A stretch of 5,749 nucleotides of DNA from Candidatus Agrococcus pullicola (GTDB lineage: Bacteria; Actinomycetota; Actinomycetes; Actinomycetales; Microbacteriaceae): assembly GCA_019115685.1 (NCBI GenBank), contig DXDC01000287.1, forward strand, positions 1 through 5,749. Reading direction: 5' to 3'. The first letter of the stretch is position 1. Every line of letters begins with the position of its first letter. This document shows, piece after piece, positions 1 through 5,503 of this stretch. Below the pieces are notes generated by a model. That model saw only the letters and a program-made list of their open reading frames with translations. It was not told the DNA's origin and did not search any database. Both the position numbers and the translations under genes were made by a program.

Positions 1-1
1 G

Positions 2-82
2 CAAACTGCGCTGGCGCCTCTGTTCGCCGCGGCGTCCGAGACGCTTGATACCTGGGACGCTGAAGGGCCGAGCGCTCGCTGA
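2..82 (+). CDS. Possible 3' end of a gene cut by the window edge (doubtful)
   Basis: From base 2 a plus-strand frame is open to a TGA at 80-82, giving 26 residues rich in Ala, Leu and Glu with an amphipathic look (for example LAPLFAAASETLDTW). It reads like a C-terminal helix and would place a gene convergent with the amidohydrolase, whose stop is about 90 bases further on. The support is weak. GC content is similar at all three codon positions, so the segment has no clear coding signature. A competing minus-strand frame is open from a GTG at 145 to base 1. No family is recognisable. Bases to the left of the window would settle which, if either, is real. Confidence 0.22.
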   Translation, partial: QTALAPLFAAASETLDTWDAEGPSAR

Positions 83-173
83 TCCGGTGAAGGACGATTC
101 CGTCTCCATGGCGCTGCTGACGATCTTCGGCCTTTGCGTCTTCACGCACAGGCTCTCAGCGGGTCAAGCTCCG

Positions 174-1802
174 CTACAGCTCGCCGAAGCGCACCTCTCC
201 GCCGACGACTGTTGCCGTGACCCGCTGATCCGTAATCCGCTCCGGCTCGATCTCGAACAGATCGTCGGTGAGCGTGATGAAGTCGGCGAGCTTGCCCGCG
301 CTGAGCGTGCCCTTGTCGTTCTCCTGGCCCACTGCGTATGCGGAGCCATAGGTGTAGGCGCGCACGGCATCCTCGACGCTGATGCGCTCCTGCGGGCCCA
401 GCACCTCGCCGGAACCCGTCAGTCGCAGAATCATGTCGCGGATGCTCGTCAGCGGATTCGCGTCGCTGACCGGTGAATCGCTCGAGCCGTTCAGCACGAT
501 GCCCGCATCCGCCAGCGACTTCACACGATAGATCTGGTCACGCAGCTCCGGGTCGACCGCGGCGGCCATGCCGTCGCCGAAGTCGGAGATGAACACGCCC
601 TGCGGTACCGGGATCACGCCGAGTGCCGCCGTTCGTCGGATGCGTTCGTCGGTGGCCAGCGCGAAGTGTTCGATCCGGTGCCGCACGCCCGGTCGTGGCA
701 GGCGCCGCTGCGCCGCTTCGATCGCATCGAGCACGTGGTCGGCAGCGCGGTCGCCGATCGCGTGCGTCGCAACCGTCCAACCGGAGGCGTGAGCGCGAAC
801 GATGAAGTCTTCCAGCCGCTCCGGCTCGTGCAGCAGCACTCCCGTGTTGTCGGCCTCGCCAAGGTAGCAGCGGTGCATGGCTGCCGACCGCCCGATGAAT
901 GAGCCGTCCGAGAGCACCTTCACAGGGCCGACGCGCAGCAGGTCGTCGCCGAGCCCCGTGCGGATGCCGAGGTCGAGACCGAACCACTCGGGCATCCTGT
1001 CGATATCGTGCAGCGTCGACACGAACGGCATCAGCGTCACGCGCACACCGAGCACGCCGTGCTCGTTCGCGGTCTGATACGAGTGGAAGTCGACGGGGGA
1101 GTTGCCGATCATGTCGGTCGCGCCGATACCAGGCTCCGTCACCGACGTCAGCCCGTACGCCAGCGCGTGCCGGCTCGCGAGATCCAGGTTGTGCTGCACC
1201 TCGTCGAGCGGCATGGGGCGCACGAGGGCGTAAATGAGCTGCATCGCCTGCTCCTGCAGCAGGCCGAGCGCACGCCCGTCCGCATCCCGCGGGATGCCGC
1301 CACCCGGCACCACGGGAACATCGCGGAGGTCGTCGTACCCGGCGATCGCGAAAGCCTTCGCGCTGGCGACCAGCATGTGCCCGGAAACGTGCTCGACGAT
1401 CACGGGCCTTCCGCCGGATGCCCTGTCGAGCCCCTCAGCGGTCGGGTGATCCTCGAGGAAGTTCTGGTCGTAGCCCGCACCGCGAATCCATTCTTCGTCC
1501 GGGTTGGCCCTCGCGTACTGCGCAATGGCGCTGTAGAGCTCATCGAGGGAGCTGATGCGCCCGGGGCGAAGGTCGATGGCGGCGAGGCGAGCACCCGTCA
1601 GCGACAGGTGATGGTGTGCATCGTGGAAGCCCGGCAGCACCGGCTGGCCGCCAAGGTCGACGGTGCGGTCGGCGGTCACGCCGTCGAGTTCTTCGTCAAG
1701 CCCGACGATGCGGCCGTGCAGCACACCCATTCGTGAAGCGATTGGTCGCGCCGCATCCATCGTCCGGATACGGCCATTCGTGAAGATCGTGTCGATTCTC
1801 AA
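174..1802 (-). CDS. Amidohydrolase family 3 protein, YtcJ/NfdA-like metal-dependent hydrolase
   Basis: A 542-residue cytoplasmic enzyme of the Amidohydro_3 (YtcJ-like) branch of the amidohydrolase superfamily; no signal peptide is visible. An N-terminal beta region (INGR-like FTNGRIRTM at 7-15) leads to the metal motif PGFHDAHHHL (57-66), with His63 and His65 as probable ligands. Further hallmarks are VKVLSDG around Lys295, THAIGDRA with His347, RIEH with His378, and GSSDSPV with Asp442. The C-terminal KGTLSAGKLADF (497-508) closes the composite beta domain. All expected catalytic elements are present and the length is normal for the family. Known relatives include N-substituted formamide deformylase, but substrates vary widely, so only hydrolysis of an amide-like bond is inferred. 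The TTG start at 1800-1802 is chosen because AGAGGA lies 6 bases upstream and the protein then begins exactly at the conserved N-terminus. The same frame stays open far upstream inside the transporter gene, but that extension is noncoding. It is probably cotranscribed with the transporter. Confidence 0.93.
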   Translation of the reverse strand: MRIDTIFTNGRIRTMDAARPIASRMGVLHGRIVGLDEELDGVTADRTVDLGGQPVLPGFHDAHHHLSLTGARLAAIDLRPGRISSLDELYSAIAQYARANPDEEWIRGAGYDQNFLEDHPTAEGLDRASGGRPVIVEHVSGHMLVASAKAFAIAGYDDLRDVPVVPGGGIPRDADGRALGLLQEQAMQLIYALVRPMPLDEVQHNLDLASRHALAYGLTSVTEPGIGATDMIGNSPVDFHSYQTANEHGVLGVRVTLMPFVSTLHDIDRMPEWFGLDLGIRTGLGDDLLRVGPVKVLSDGSFIGRSAAMHRCYLGEADNTGVLLHEPERLEDFIVRAHASGWTVATHAIGDRAADHVLDAIEAAQRRLPRPGVRHRIEHFALATDERIRRTAALGVIPVPQGVFISDFGDGMAAAVDPELRDQIYRVKSLADAGIVLNGSSDSPVSDANPLTSIRDMILRLTGSGEVLGPQERISVEDAVRAYTYGSAYAVGQENDKGTLSAGKLADFITLTDDLFEIEPERITDQRVTATVVGGEVRFGEL

Positions 1803-1808
1803 AGCGGT

Positions 1809-1814
1809 TCCTCT
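1809..1814 (-). promoter_or_regulatory. Ribosome-binding site deciding the TTG start of the amidohydrolase
   Basis: On the minus strand AGAGGA lies 6 bases before TTG (1800-1802) and shares one base with the TGA stop of the transporter gene. It is the only good Shine-Dalgarno match at the junction and rules out the much longer upstream frame. The tight arrangement suggests that translation of the two genes is linked. Confidence 0.8.
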
Positions 1815-3145
1815 CAGGCCCGGTAGATGTCGCCGTCGCGCTCGGCTCGCTTGCGGGAAGCGATCGAGAGCCCGATGACACCGGCGATCGTTGCGAGCAA
1901 GAGGGCAGTGTAGAACCCGGCAACGGCCCACGGGTTGCCGTCGCTCGAGTTCAGAATCCACTGGGCGATCAGCGGGGTCGAACCACCGATCAGTGTTGCG
2001 CAGAGCTGGTAGCTCAGTGAGATACCCGAATAACGGATGTGCGGTGGGAATGCCTGTGCCAGTGCGTTCGCGAGCAGTGCGTAGTAGGCGGTGCCGCCGA
2101 GCATCTGGAAGCAGAGCACGATCGTGATGAACGTCGCCGATGCCGCGGAGATCGCCATGAACAGGAACGGCACCGTCAGCACCGTCAAGAGGAGGCCGAT
2201 CACCATGACACGGGTTGCGCCGACTCGTTCGGCGATGAGCGCCGCAATCGGCTGCCACACGAACTGCAGTACTGCCGTACCCAGCAGGATGTTCAGGATG
2301 ACCTGGCGGTCCATGCCCAGCTCGCCAGTTGTCCAGGCGAGCAGGAACGTGTTGTTGAAGTACGCCATCGCGATGCCCATGATCGACGCGGCTACGCCGA
2401 GTGCGACGAGCACGGGCGCCTTCGTCAACGCAACCAGGATCGGCGCCTTGACGGTCTTCTGCTGCTTCTTGGCTTCGACGAAGTCTTTCGATTCCTCGAC
2501 CTTGATGCGAATCACGAGCCCGACGATGACGAGTACTGCCGAAAGCAGGAACGGCACGCGCCATCCCCAGCTGAGGAATTGCTCATCCGGCAGCAGTCCG
2601 ACGAGCAAGAACATCAGCGTCGCCAGAATCGACCCGGCGGGAGAGCCCTGCTGCACCCACGCACCGGCAAAGCCGCGCTTTTCCGCACGGGCGTTCTCGG
2701 TCGACAGCAGCACGGCTCCGCCCCACTCGCCGCCAACCGCGAAGCCCTGCGCACCACGCAGAACAACCAGCAGAATCGGGGCCAGTACGCCGATCTGCGC
2801 GTAGGTGGGTAGCAGGCCGATCATCGTGGTCGCCGCACCCATCAGGATCAGGGTGATGACGAGGACGTTCTTGCGGCCGAGCCTGTCACCGAAGTGCCCG
2901 AAGACCATGCCGCCGATCGGGCGCATCAGGAAGCCGACCCAGAAGGTGGCGAACGAGGCGAGCAACGCTGCGCCGGGCGCGATGTCCGGGTAGAAGACCT
3001 GACCGAACACAAGTGCCGCGGCCGTGCCGAAGATGTAGAAGTCGTACCACTCGATCGCGGTGCCGATAAAGGCGCCGACCATCGAGCGGCGCTGACGAGA
3101 CTGATCCGCCGATGAAGGCGTCGTTGCCTGGGTGTTGGTGCTCAT
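1814..3145 (-). CDS. MFS transporter, metabolite:H+ symporter (MHS) family, ProP/ShiA-like
   Basis: A 443-residue inner-membrane secondary transporter expected to import a small organic solute with protons. About twelve membrane segments are visible, roughly at 24-48, 59-80, 93-113, 118-142, 158-184, 194-214, 242-268, 283-305, 311-331, 336-358, 375-398 and 407-429. MHS hallmarks are the first-helix motif GTAIEWYDFYIFG (28-40), the MFS loop motif GHFGDRLGRK (83-92), RGAQGFAVGGEWGGA (130-144) and GWRVPFLLS (194-202). The segment FPPHIRYSGISLSYQL (366-381) corresponds to the conserved YPTxxRxTG region before helix 11. The ATG at 3143-3145 is preferred because AAGGA lies 4 bases upstream; a TTG 17 codons earlier has no such support. 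The amidohydrolase starts 11 bases after the stop, so this transporter probably carries that enzyme's substrate. Family members move citrate, shikimate, betaines, alpha-ketoglutarate and others, so the solute is unassigned. Confidence 0.95.
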   Translation of the reverse strand: MSTNTQATTPSSADQSRQRRSMVGAFIGTAIEWYDFYIFGTAAALVFGQVFYPDIAPGAALLASFATFWVGFLMRPIGGMVFGHFGDRLGRKNVLVITLILMGAATTMIGLLPTYAQIGVLAPILLVVLRGAQGFAVGGEWGGAVLLSTENARAEKRGFAGAWVQQGSPAGSILATLMFLLVGLLPDEQFLSWGWRVPFLLSAVLVIVGLVIRIKVEESKDFVEAKKQQKTVKAPILVALTKAPVLVALGVAASIMGIAMAYFNNTFLLAWTTGELGMDRQVILNILLGTAVLQFVWQPIAALIAERVGATRVMVIGLLLTVLTVPFLFMAISAASATFITIVLCFQMLGGTAYYALLANALAQAFPPHIRYSGISLSYQLCATLIGGSTPLIAQWILNSSDGNPWAVAGFYTALLLATIAGVIGLSIASRKRAERDGDIYRA

Positions 3146-3149
3146 GGAT

Positions 3150-3154
3150 TCCTT
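3150..3154 (-). promoter_or_regulatory. Ribosome-binding site of the MHS transporter
   Basis: AAGGA on the minus strand lies 4 bases before the ATG at 3143-3145. The spacing is slightly short, but this is the best match near any candidate start and supports the 443-residue form. Confidence 0.6.
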
Positions 3155-3189
3155 GCTGTTGGCGGCCCTGTTGCCGCGATACCGACCAG

Positions 3190-3213
3190 CATGCAACCGC
3201 CGCGTTATGCATG
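3190..3213. promoter_or_regulatory. Candidate LysR operator: CATGCA-N12-TGCATG inverted repeat
   Basis: In the 106-base divergent region, CATGCA (3190-3195) and TGCATG (3208-3213) form a perfect 6-bp inverted repeat with a 12-base spacer. A further half-site ATGC at 3218-3221 makes an overlapping GCAT-N5-ATGC repeat with the second arm. The repeat covers a weak -10-like CATAAC on the minus strand (complement of 3204-3209), where a regulator could control the transporter operon. LysR regulators usually bind such divergent regions, often at a T-N11-A core; this repeat has even symmetry and does not centre on that core, so binding is inferred. Confidence 0.4.
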
Positions 3214-3237
3214 TCCAATGCCGAAATCACAGAACCC

Positions 3238-3243
3238 TATACG
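3238..3243 (+). promoter_or_regulatory. Possible -10 element of the LysR gene (leaderless start)
   Basis: TATACG matches the TATAAT consensus at four of six positions and ends 8 bases before the ATG at 3252. No purine-rich ribosome-binding site precedes that ATG. A transcript starting at or next to the start codon would explain this, but I see no convincing -35 element. Confidence 0.35.
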
Positions 3244-3251
3244 CTTTACGC

Positions 3252-4160
3252 ATGTACAACCCCCGCGAACTCCACGCGTTCCTCGCGATCGTTGAAACAG
3301 GGTCAGTGTCGGCTGCGGCCGCCATGCTCTATCTCACGCAGCCGACGCTGTCTCGGCGCATCGCTGCGTTGGAGCGCTCCGTGGGCCTCCCGCTGTTCCG
3401 CCGGATGCCTCAGGGTATGGCTCCGACGCCTGCGGGCAAGCGGCTTGCTCCGATTGCCCGCGATCTCGTTACTCGGAGCAGCCGCGCAGCAGCGGTGATG
3501 ACCGCGGAGGCAGCGCGCGAGCATGCGTTCACGGTCGCCTGCCCCGAAACGACGGGCAACGGCTTCGCCGCACCCTACCTGGCGGAGGGTGGACCGATCG
3601 GGGACGTGCGCCCGGTGCTGCCGGCGGACGTGTACGACCAGCTGCAGCGCGGCGCCGACATCGCGGTCAACACGTCGCCACCACCTGCGGGTCTGCGCTC
3701 GCGGGAGCTCGCCTACCTCGGCGTGCGTTGCATGGTGCCGGCCGGGCATCCGTTCTACGACCGCGATCGAGTCGAGTTGCGAGAGGTGGCTGCCGGGCCG
3801 TTCGTGATGCCCGGCGCCGGCTCAGCCGTGTCACGGATCGTGTCTAGGGCGGCCAACAGCGCAGGATTCACGCTGGATGTGCTGCGCACTTCGAACGGAA
3901 CGCTGGCGCAGGCGCACACCGCGGCGGGACGCGGGCCCGCGCTCGTCGTCGAAGAACCGCACTTCGAGCTGCACGGTGTGCCTCTCGAGCACGAGGACGA
4001 ACCCATGGTGATCGGCTTCTACGCGGGGTGGGAGCCCCTGCACTACGCGGACGCGGAGATCGCCGGGGCAGTGGAGGGCTTCGGTCGATTCATGCGGCGC
4101 CAGATCCGCACGCTTGGGCTGTCGACACCGCACACGGATGCCCTGCACGCGATGCTCTGA
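3252..4160 (+). CDS. LysR-type transcriptional regulator
   Basis: A 302-residue DNA-binding regulator of normal length for the family. The N-terminal winged helix-turn-helix spans about residues 2-60: NPRELHAFLAIVETGSVSAA (3-22), a recognition helix around LTQPTLSRRIAALE (28-41), and GLPLFRRMPQGMAPTPAG (45-62), which contains the usual G-x-x-LF-R and T-x-AG wing. A linker helix follows, and the effector-binding periplasmic-protein-like domain runs from about 92 to 290. The start at 3252 gives the canonical LysR beginning; the frame is open 40 codons further upstream, but those residues resemble no family member. No Shine-Dalgarno sequence is visible, so translation may be leaderless. It is transcribed divergently from the transporter-amidohydrolase pair, the classic arrangement for a LysR regulator controlling its neighbours, so it is probably their substrate-responsive activator and autorepressor. 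The inducer is unknown. Confidence 0.93.
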   Translation: MYNPRELHAFLAIVETGSVSAAAAMLYLTQPTLSRRIAALERSVGLPLFRRMPQGMAPTPAGKRLAPIARDLVTRSSRAAAVMTAEAAREHAFTVACPETTGNGFAAPYLAEGGPIGDVRPVLPADVYDQLQRGADIAVNTSPPPAGLRSRELAYLGVRCMVPAGHPFYDRDRVELREVAAGPFVMPGAGSAVSRIVSRAANSAGFTLDVLRTSNGTLAQAHTAAGRGPALVVEEPHFELHGVPLEHEDEPMVIGFYAGWEPLHYADAEIAGAVEGFGRFMRRQIRTLGLSTPHTDALHAML

Positions 4161-4200
4161 GACCGACTACGGCTGGTCGCAGCTGGTCGTCTGGTCGGTC
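4161..4200. terminator. Weak inverted repeat at the convergent lysR/lipoprotein junction
   Basis: GACCGAC (4161-4167) and GTCGGTC (4194-4200) are a perfect 7-bp inverted repeat; a G-U and an A-U pair could extend it to 9 pairs with a loop of about 22 bases. It begins one base after the LysR stop and overlaps the last codons of the convergent lipoprotein gene, where a bidirectional terminator would be useful. There is no U-run on either strand and the loop is long, so termination is uncertain. Confidence 0.25.
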
Positions 4201-4679
4201 ATGATCCAGCCACTGCCGGTGTTCTCCATCGCAACCATGCTGCAGTCGCCGGATTCGAGGTAGGTGACGAACAGTACCGCGTGCGTCTCGTTCTCGGACG
4301 CGACATCGATAGATACTTCCGCGCTCTGATTGAACGTCTCGTACAGTTCGGCGGTCAATCGCGTGAGGCCCTCGCATCCGCCGGGATCGGTTCCGTAGTT
4401 CGTTTGGAACTCGTCGATCATCTTGTCAATCAGCTCGTCGCTCATGTATCCGCACGCGAGATCAGGCTCGGGAATCCGGGATGCATCCAGCCAGGCCAGG
4501 AACGTCTCAACCGGGTCGAGAGCGCCTGACGCCTCACCATCCGAGTCATGCTCAGTCGGTGAAGGCGATTCCTCGACGGTCGGAGAGGGCTCTGCAGTCT
4601 CTGCCGGAGGGGTGCTGCTGCAAGCGCTGAGGAACAAGAGAGCGGCCGCAATGCCGCCCACGATGCGAAGTCGAGTCAT
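4167..4679 (-). CDS. Small secreted lipoprotein of unknown function
   Basis: A 170-residue protein with a lipoprotein signal peptide: positively charged MTRLR, hydrophobic core VGGIAAALLF (7-16) and lipobox LSAC ending at Cys20, the expected lipidated residue. Residues 21-53 are a Pro/Ser/Thr/Glu-rich linker typical of a flexible tether on the outer face of the actinobacterial membrane. The folded part (about 54-170) starts with predicted helices (VETFLAWLDASRI, then MSDELIDKMIDEFQ) and ends in alternating beta-like stretches (AEVSIDVAS, HAVLFVTYLES, CSMVAME, GSGWIMTD). That helix-then-sheet pattern suggests an NTF2/SnoaL-like cone fold, but this is only a visual guess. The four cysteines of the mature domain (76, 102, 146, 167) could form two disulfides. 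The start is set by the signal peptide; a usable Shine-Dalgarno is not evident. It converges on the LysR gene with a 6-base gap and has no evident link to it. Confidence 0.85.
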   Translation of the reverse strand: MTRLRIVGGIAAALLFLSACSSTPPAETAEPSPTVEESPSPTEHDSDGEASGALDPVETFLAWLDASRIPEPDLACGYMSDELIDKMIDEFQTNYGTDPGGCEGLTRLTAELYETFNQSAEVSIDVASENETHAVLFVTYLESGDCSMVAMENTGSGWIMTDQTTSCDQP

Positions 4680-4780
4680 GCCTCAACAATGTCACACCTG
4701 CCTGGGAAAGCGAGGAGCGTGGACTGGTTCAAGGCGAGGCACTGACCTGAGCACCTGTTCGGCGCAGCGTGATGCGATGA

Positions 4781-4789
4781 TGATATGAT
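4781..4789 (+). promoter_or_regulatory. Extended -10 promoter of vapBC
   Basis: TGATATGAT is an extended -10 (TGn followed by TATGAT, five of six matches to TATAAT). It ends 6 bases before the vapB ATG, so transcription should start at or within a base or two of the A of the start codon. No purine-rich ribosome-binding site lies between. A clear -35 box is not visible, consistent with extended -10 promoters. Confidence 0.6.
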
Positions 4790-4797
4790 GCTCATAT
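4783..4797. promoter_or_regulatory. Candidate VapB(C) autoregulatory operator, ATATGA-N3-TCATAT
   Basis: ATATGA (4783-4788) and TCATAT (4792-4797) form a perfect 6-bp inverted repeat around TGC. It covers most of the -10 element and the first two bases of the vapB start codon. Ribbon-helix-helix antitoxins commonly bind such palindromes in their own promoter, with the toxin as co-repressor; binding here is inferred from position and symmetry. Confidence 0.55.
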
Positions 4798-5041
4798 GCG
4801 AACGACCCTCGATCTCGACCCGGCAGTGCTGAGCGCTGCCAGGGCCAAGGCGAATGCCGAACGCATTTCGATCGGCAAGGCGGTTTCGGAGTTAGCGCTT
4901 GCAGGGTTGCAATCTCCGCGCGCAACCGCGTCGAGCCGATCGGGTTTCCCTGTTCTGGACGGCTCGGCGGATCACATTGTCACTGACGAATTGGTCGCTA
5001 CCTACCGGGATGACGACCCACCCGCTGACGATGCTGCTTGA
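4796..5041 (+). CDS. vapB: VapB-like ribbon-helix-helix antitoxin
   Basis: An 81-residue antitoxin. Residues 1-38 form a ribbon-helix-helix DNA-binding domain: strand MRTTLDLD (1-8), helix 1 PAVLSAARAKANAE (9-22) and helix 2 SIGKAVSELALAGL (25-38), which would dimerise on an operator. The C-terminal tail, with GFPVL (50-54) and VTDELVATYRDDDP (62-75), resembles the segment that in VapB proteins wraps around and blocks the VapC active site. The acidic, probably disordered end is typical of a protease-labile antitoxin. The downstream PIN toxin starts inside this gene, giving the usual antitoxin-first, overlapping order. The start ATG lies directly after an extended -10 element with no ribosome-binding site, so the mRNA may be leaderless. 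A perfect inverted repeat across promoter and start codon suggests autorepression. The family assignment is firm; the cognate pairing is inferred from the overlap. Confidence 0.9.
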   Translation: MRTTLDLDPAVLSAARAKANAERISIGKAVSELALAGLQSPRATASSRSGFPVLDGSADHIVTDELVATYRDDDPPADDAA

Positions 5042-5450
5042 TGTCAATGTCCTGCTCGCCTTGACGTGGCGGCAGCACATTCATCACGAAGTCGCTCATG
5101 AGCGGTTCGCGGCCCTCGACTCCTGGAGCACGTGCTCCGTCACGGAGTCCGGGCTTCTGCGATTGTTATTGACCGAGGCGGTCGTGGGCAGGAGGCTGCG
5201 CGGACGCGAAGCTCTTGACCAACTGGCGGCTATTCGCAAGGTATCGGGCTGGTCGTTCCTGCCGGACGCGACATCTCTCGCGGAGGAACGGATCGACACG
5301 CGAGTACTCATCGGTCGACGGCAAGTGACGGACCTCCACCTCGTCAATCTTGCGGCACACCACGATGTGCAACTTGTGACCTTCGACGCTTCGCTCAAGT
5401 CTTCGCTCGTTCCCGCCGACCAGCGGTGGGTTACAGTCTGGAGTGCGTAA
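5010..5450 (+). CDS. vapC: VapC-like PIN-domain ribonuclease toxin
   Basis: A 146-residue PIN-domain protein, probably a Mg2+-dependent endoribonuclease that stops growth by cutting RNA when VapB is lost. It resembles the PIN-toxin subfamily common in mycobacteria and other actinobacteria: LLDVNVLLAL (9-18), HIHHEVAHERF (23-33), TCSVTESGLLRLL (41-53), then RQVTDLHLVNLAAHHD (104-119) and LVTFD (122-126). The acidic residues Asp11, Glu46, Asp108 and Asp126 occupy the expected catalytic positions, so it looks intact. Two starts are possible. The ATG at 5010 overlaps vapB by 32 bases; the ATG at 5031 overlaps by 11 bases and begins at MLLDVNV, as many relatives do. Neither has a good ribosome-binding site, so translation is probably coupled to vapB. 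A TTA leucine codon (5166-5168) within TTG-TTA-TTG is unusual in such GC-rich DNA and may reflect horizontal transfer. The RNA target cannot be predicted. Confidence 0.9.
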   Translation: MTTHPLTMLLDVNVLLALTWRQHIHHEVAHERFAALDSWSTCSVTESGLLRLLLTEAVVGRRLRGREALDQLAAIRKVSGWSFLPDATSLAEERIDTRVLIGRRQVTDLHLVNLAAHHDVQLVTFDASLKSSLVPADQRWVTVWSA

Positions 5451-5490
5451 GAACAGAACGTAGTGGTCGCCGCCCGTGGTCGACCTCGGT

Positions 5491-5497
5491 AGGAGGA
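5491..5497 (+). promoter_or_regulatory. Strong ribosome-binding site fixing the GTG start of the nitrilase-like gene
   Basis: AGGAGGA lies 6 bases before GTG (5504-5506). It is nearly a full complement of the 16S rRNA tail and the best site in the window, so the GTG start is well supported. It also contrasts with the nearby vapB and vapC starts, which lack such a site. Confidence 0.85.
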
Positions 5498-5503
5498 TTC
5501 ACT

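Noticed and set aside
1..145. Minus-strand frame open from a GTG at 143-145 to the left edge, with GAGAG about 7 bases upstream, possibly a third gene of the operon
   Set aside because: Its 48 residues match no family I recognise and are rich in Arg and Ser, and codon-position composition is indecisive. It conflicts with a plus-strand alternative in the same stretch, so I did not list it as a gene; it remains possible.
1008..1736. 242-codon plus-strand frame opposite the amidohydrolase
   Set aside because: It is antisense to conserved catalytic motifs of the amidohydrolase and shows no protein-family features or ribosome-binding site.
1803..2564. The amidohydrolase frame stays open about 254 codons upstream, suggesting a 796-residue fusion protein
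   Set aside because: The extension lies entirely inside the transporter gene in another frame, is Arg/His-rich low-quality sequence, and the TTG at 1800-1802 has a proper ribosome-binding site and begins exactly at the conserved enzyme N-terminus.
2039..2812. Long plus-strand frames opposite the transporter gene (257 and 237 codons)
   Set aside because: They are antisense to a well-recognised MHS transporter, with composition (Arg, His, Asp, Gln-rich) typical of shadow frames in GC-rich DNA and no domain features.
3132..3251. 40-codon N-terminal extension of the LysR protein
   Set aside because: It would overlap the divergent transporter start and its residues do not resemble a LysR N-terminus; the ATG at 3252 gives the canonical beginning.
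4899..5009. 37-codon N-terminal extension of the VapC toxin inside vapB
   Set aside because: The PIN domain begins at LLDVNV, and relatives start only a few residues before it; the extension is vapB read out of frame.
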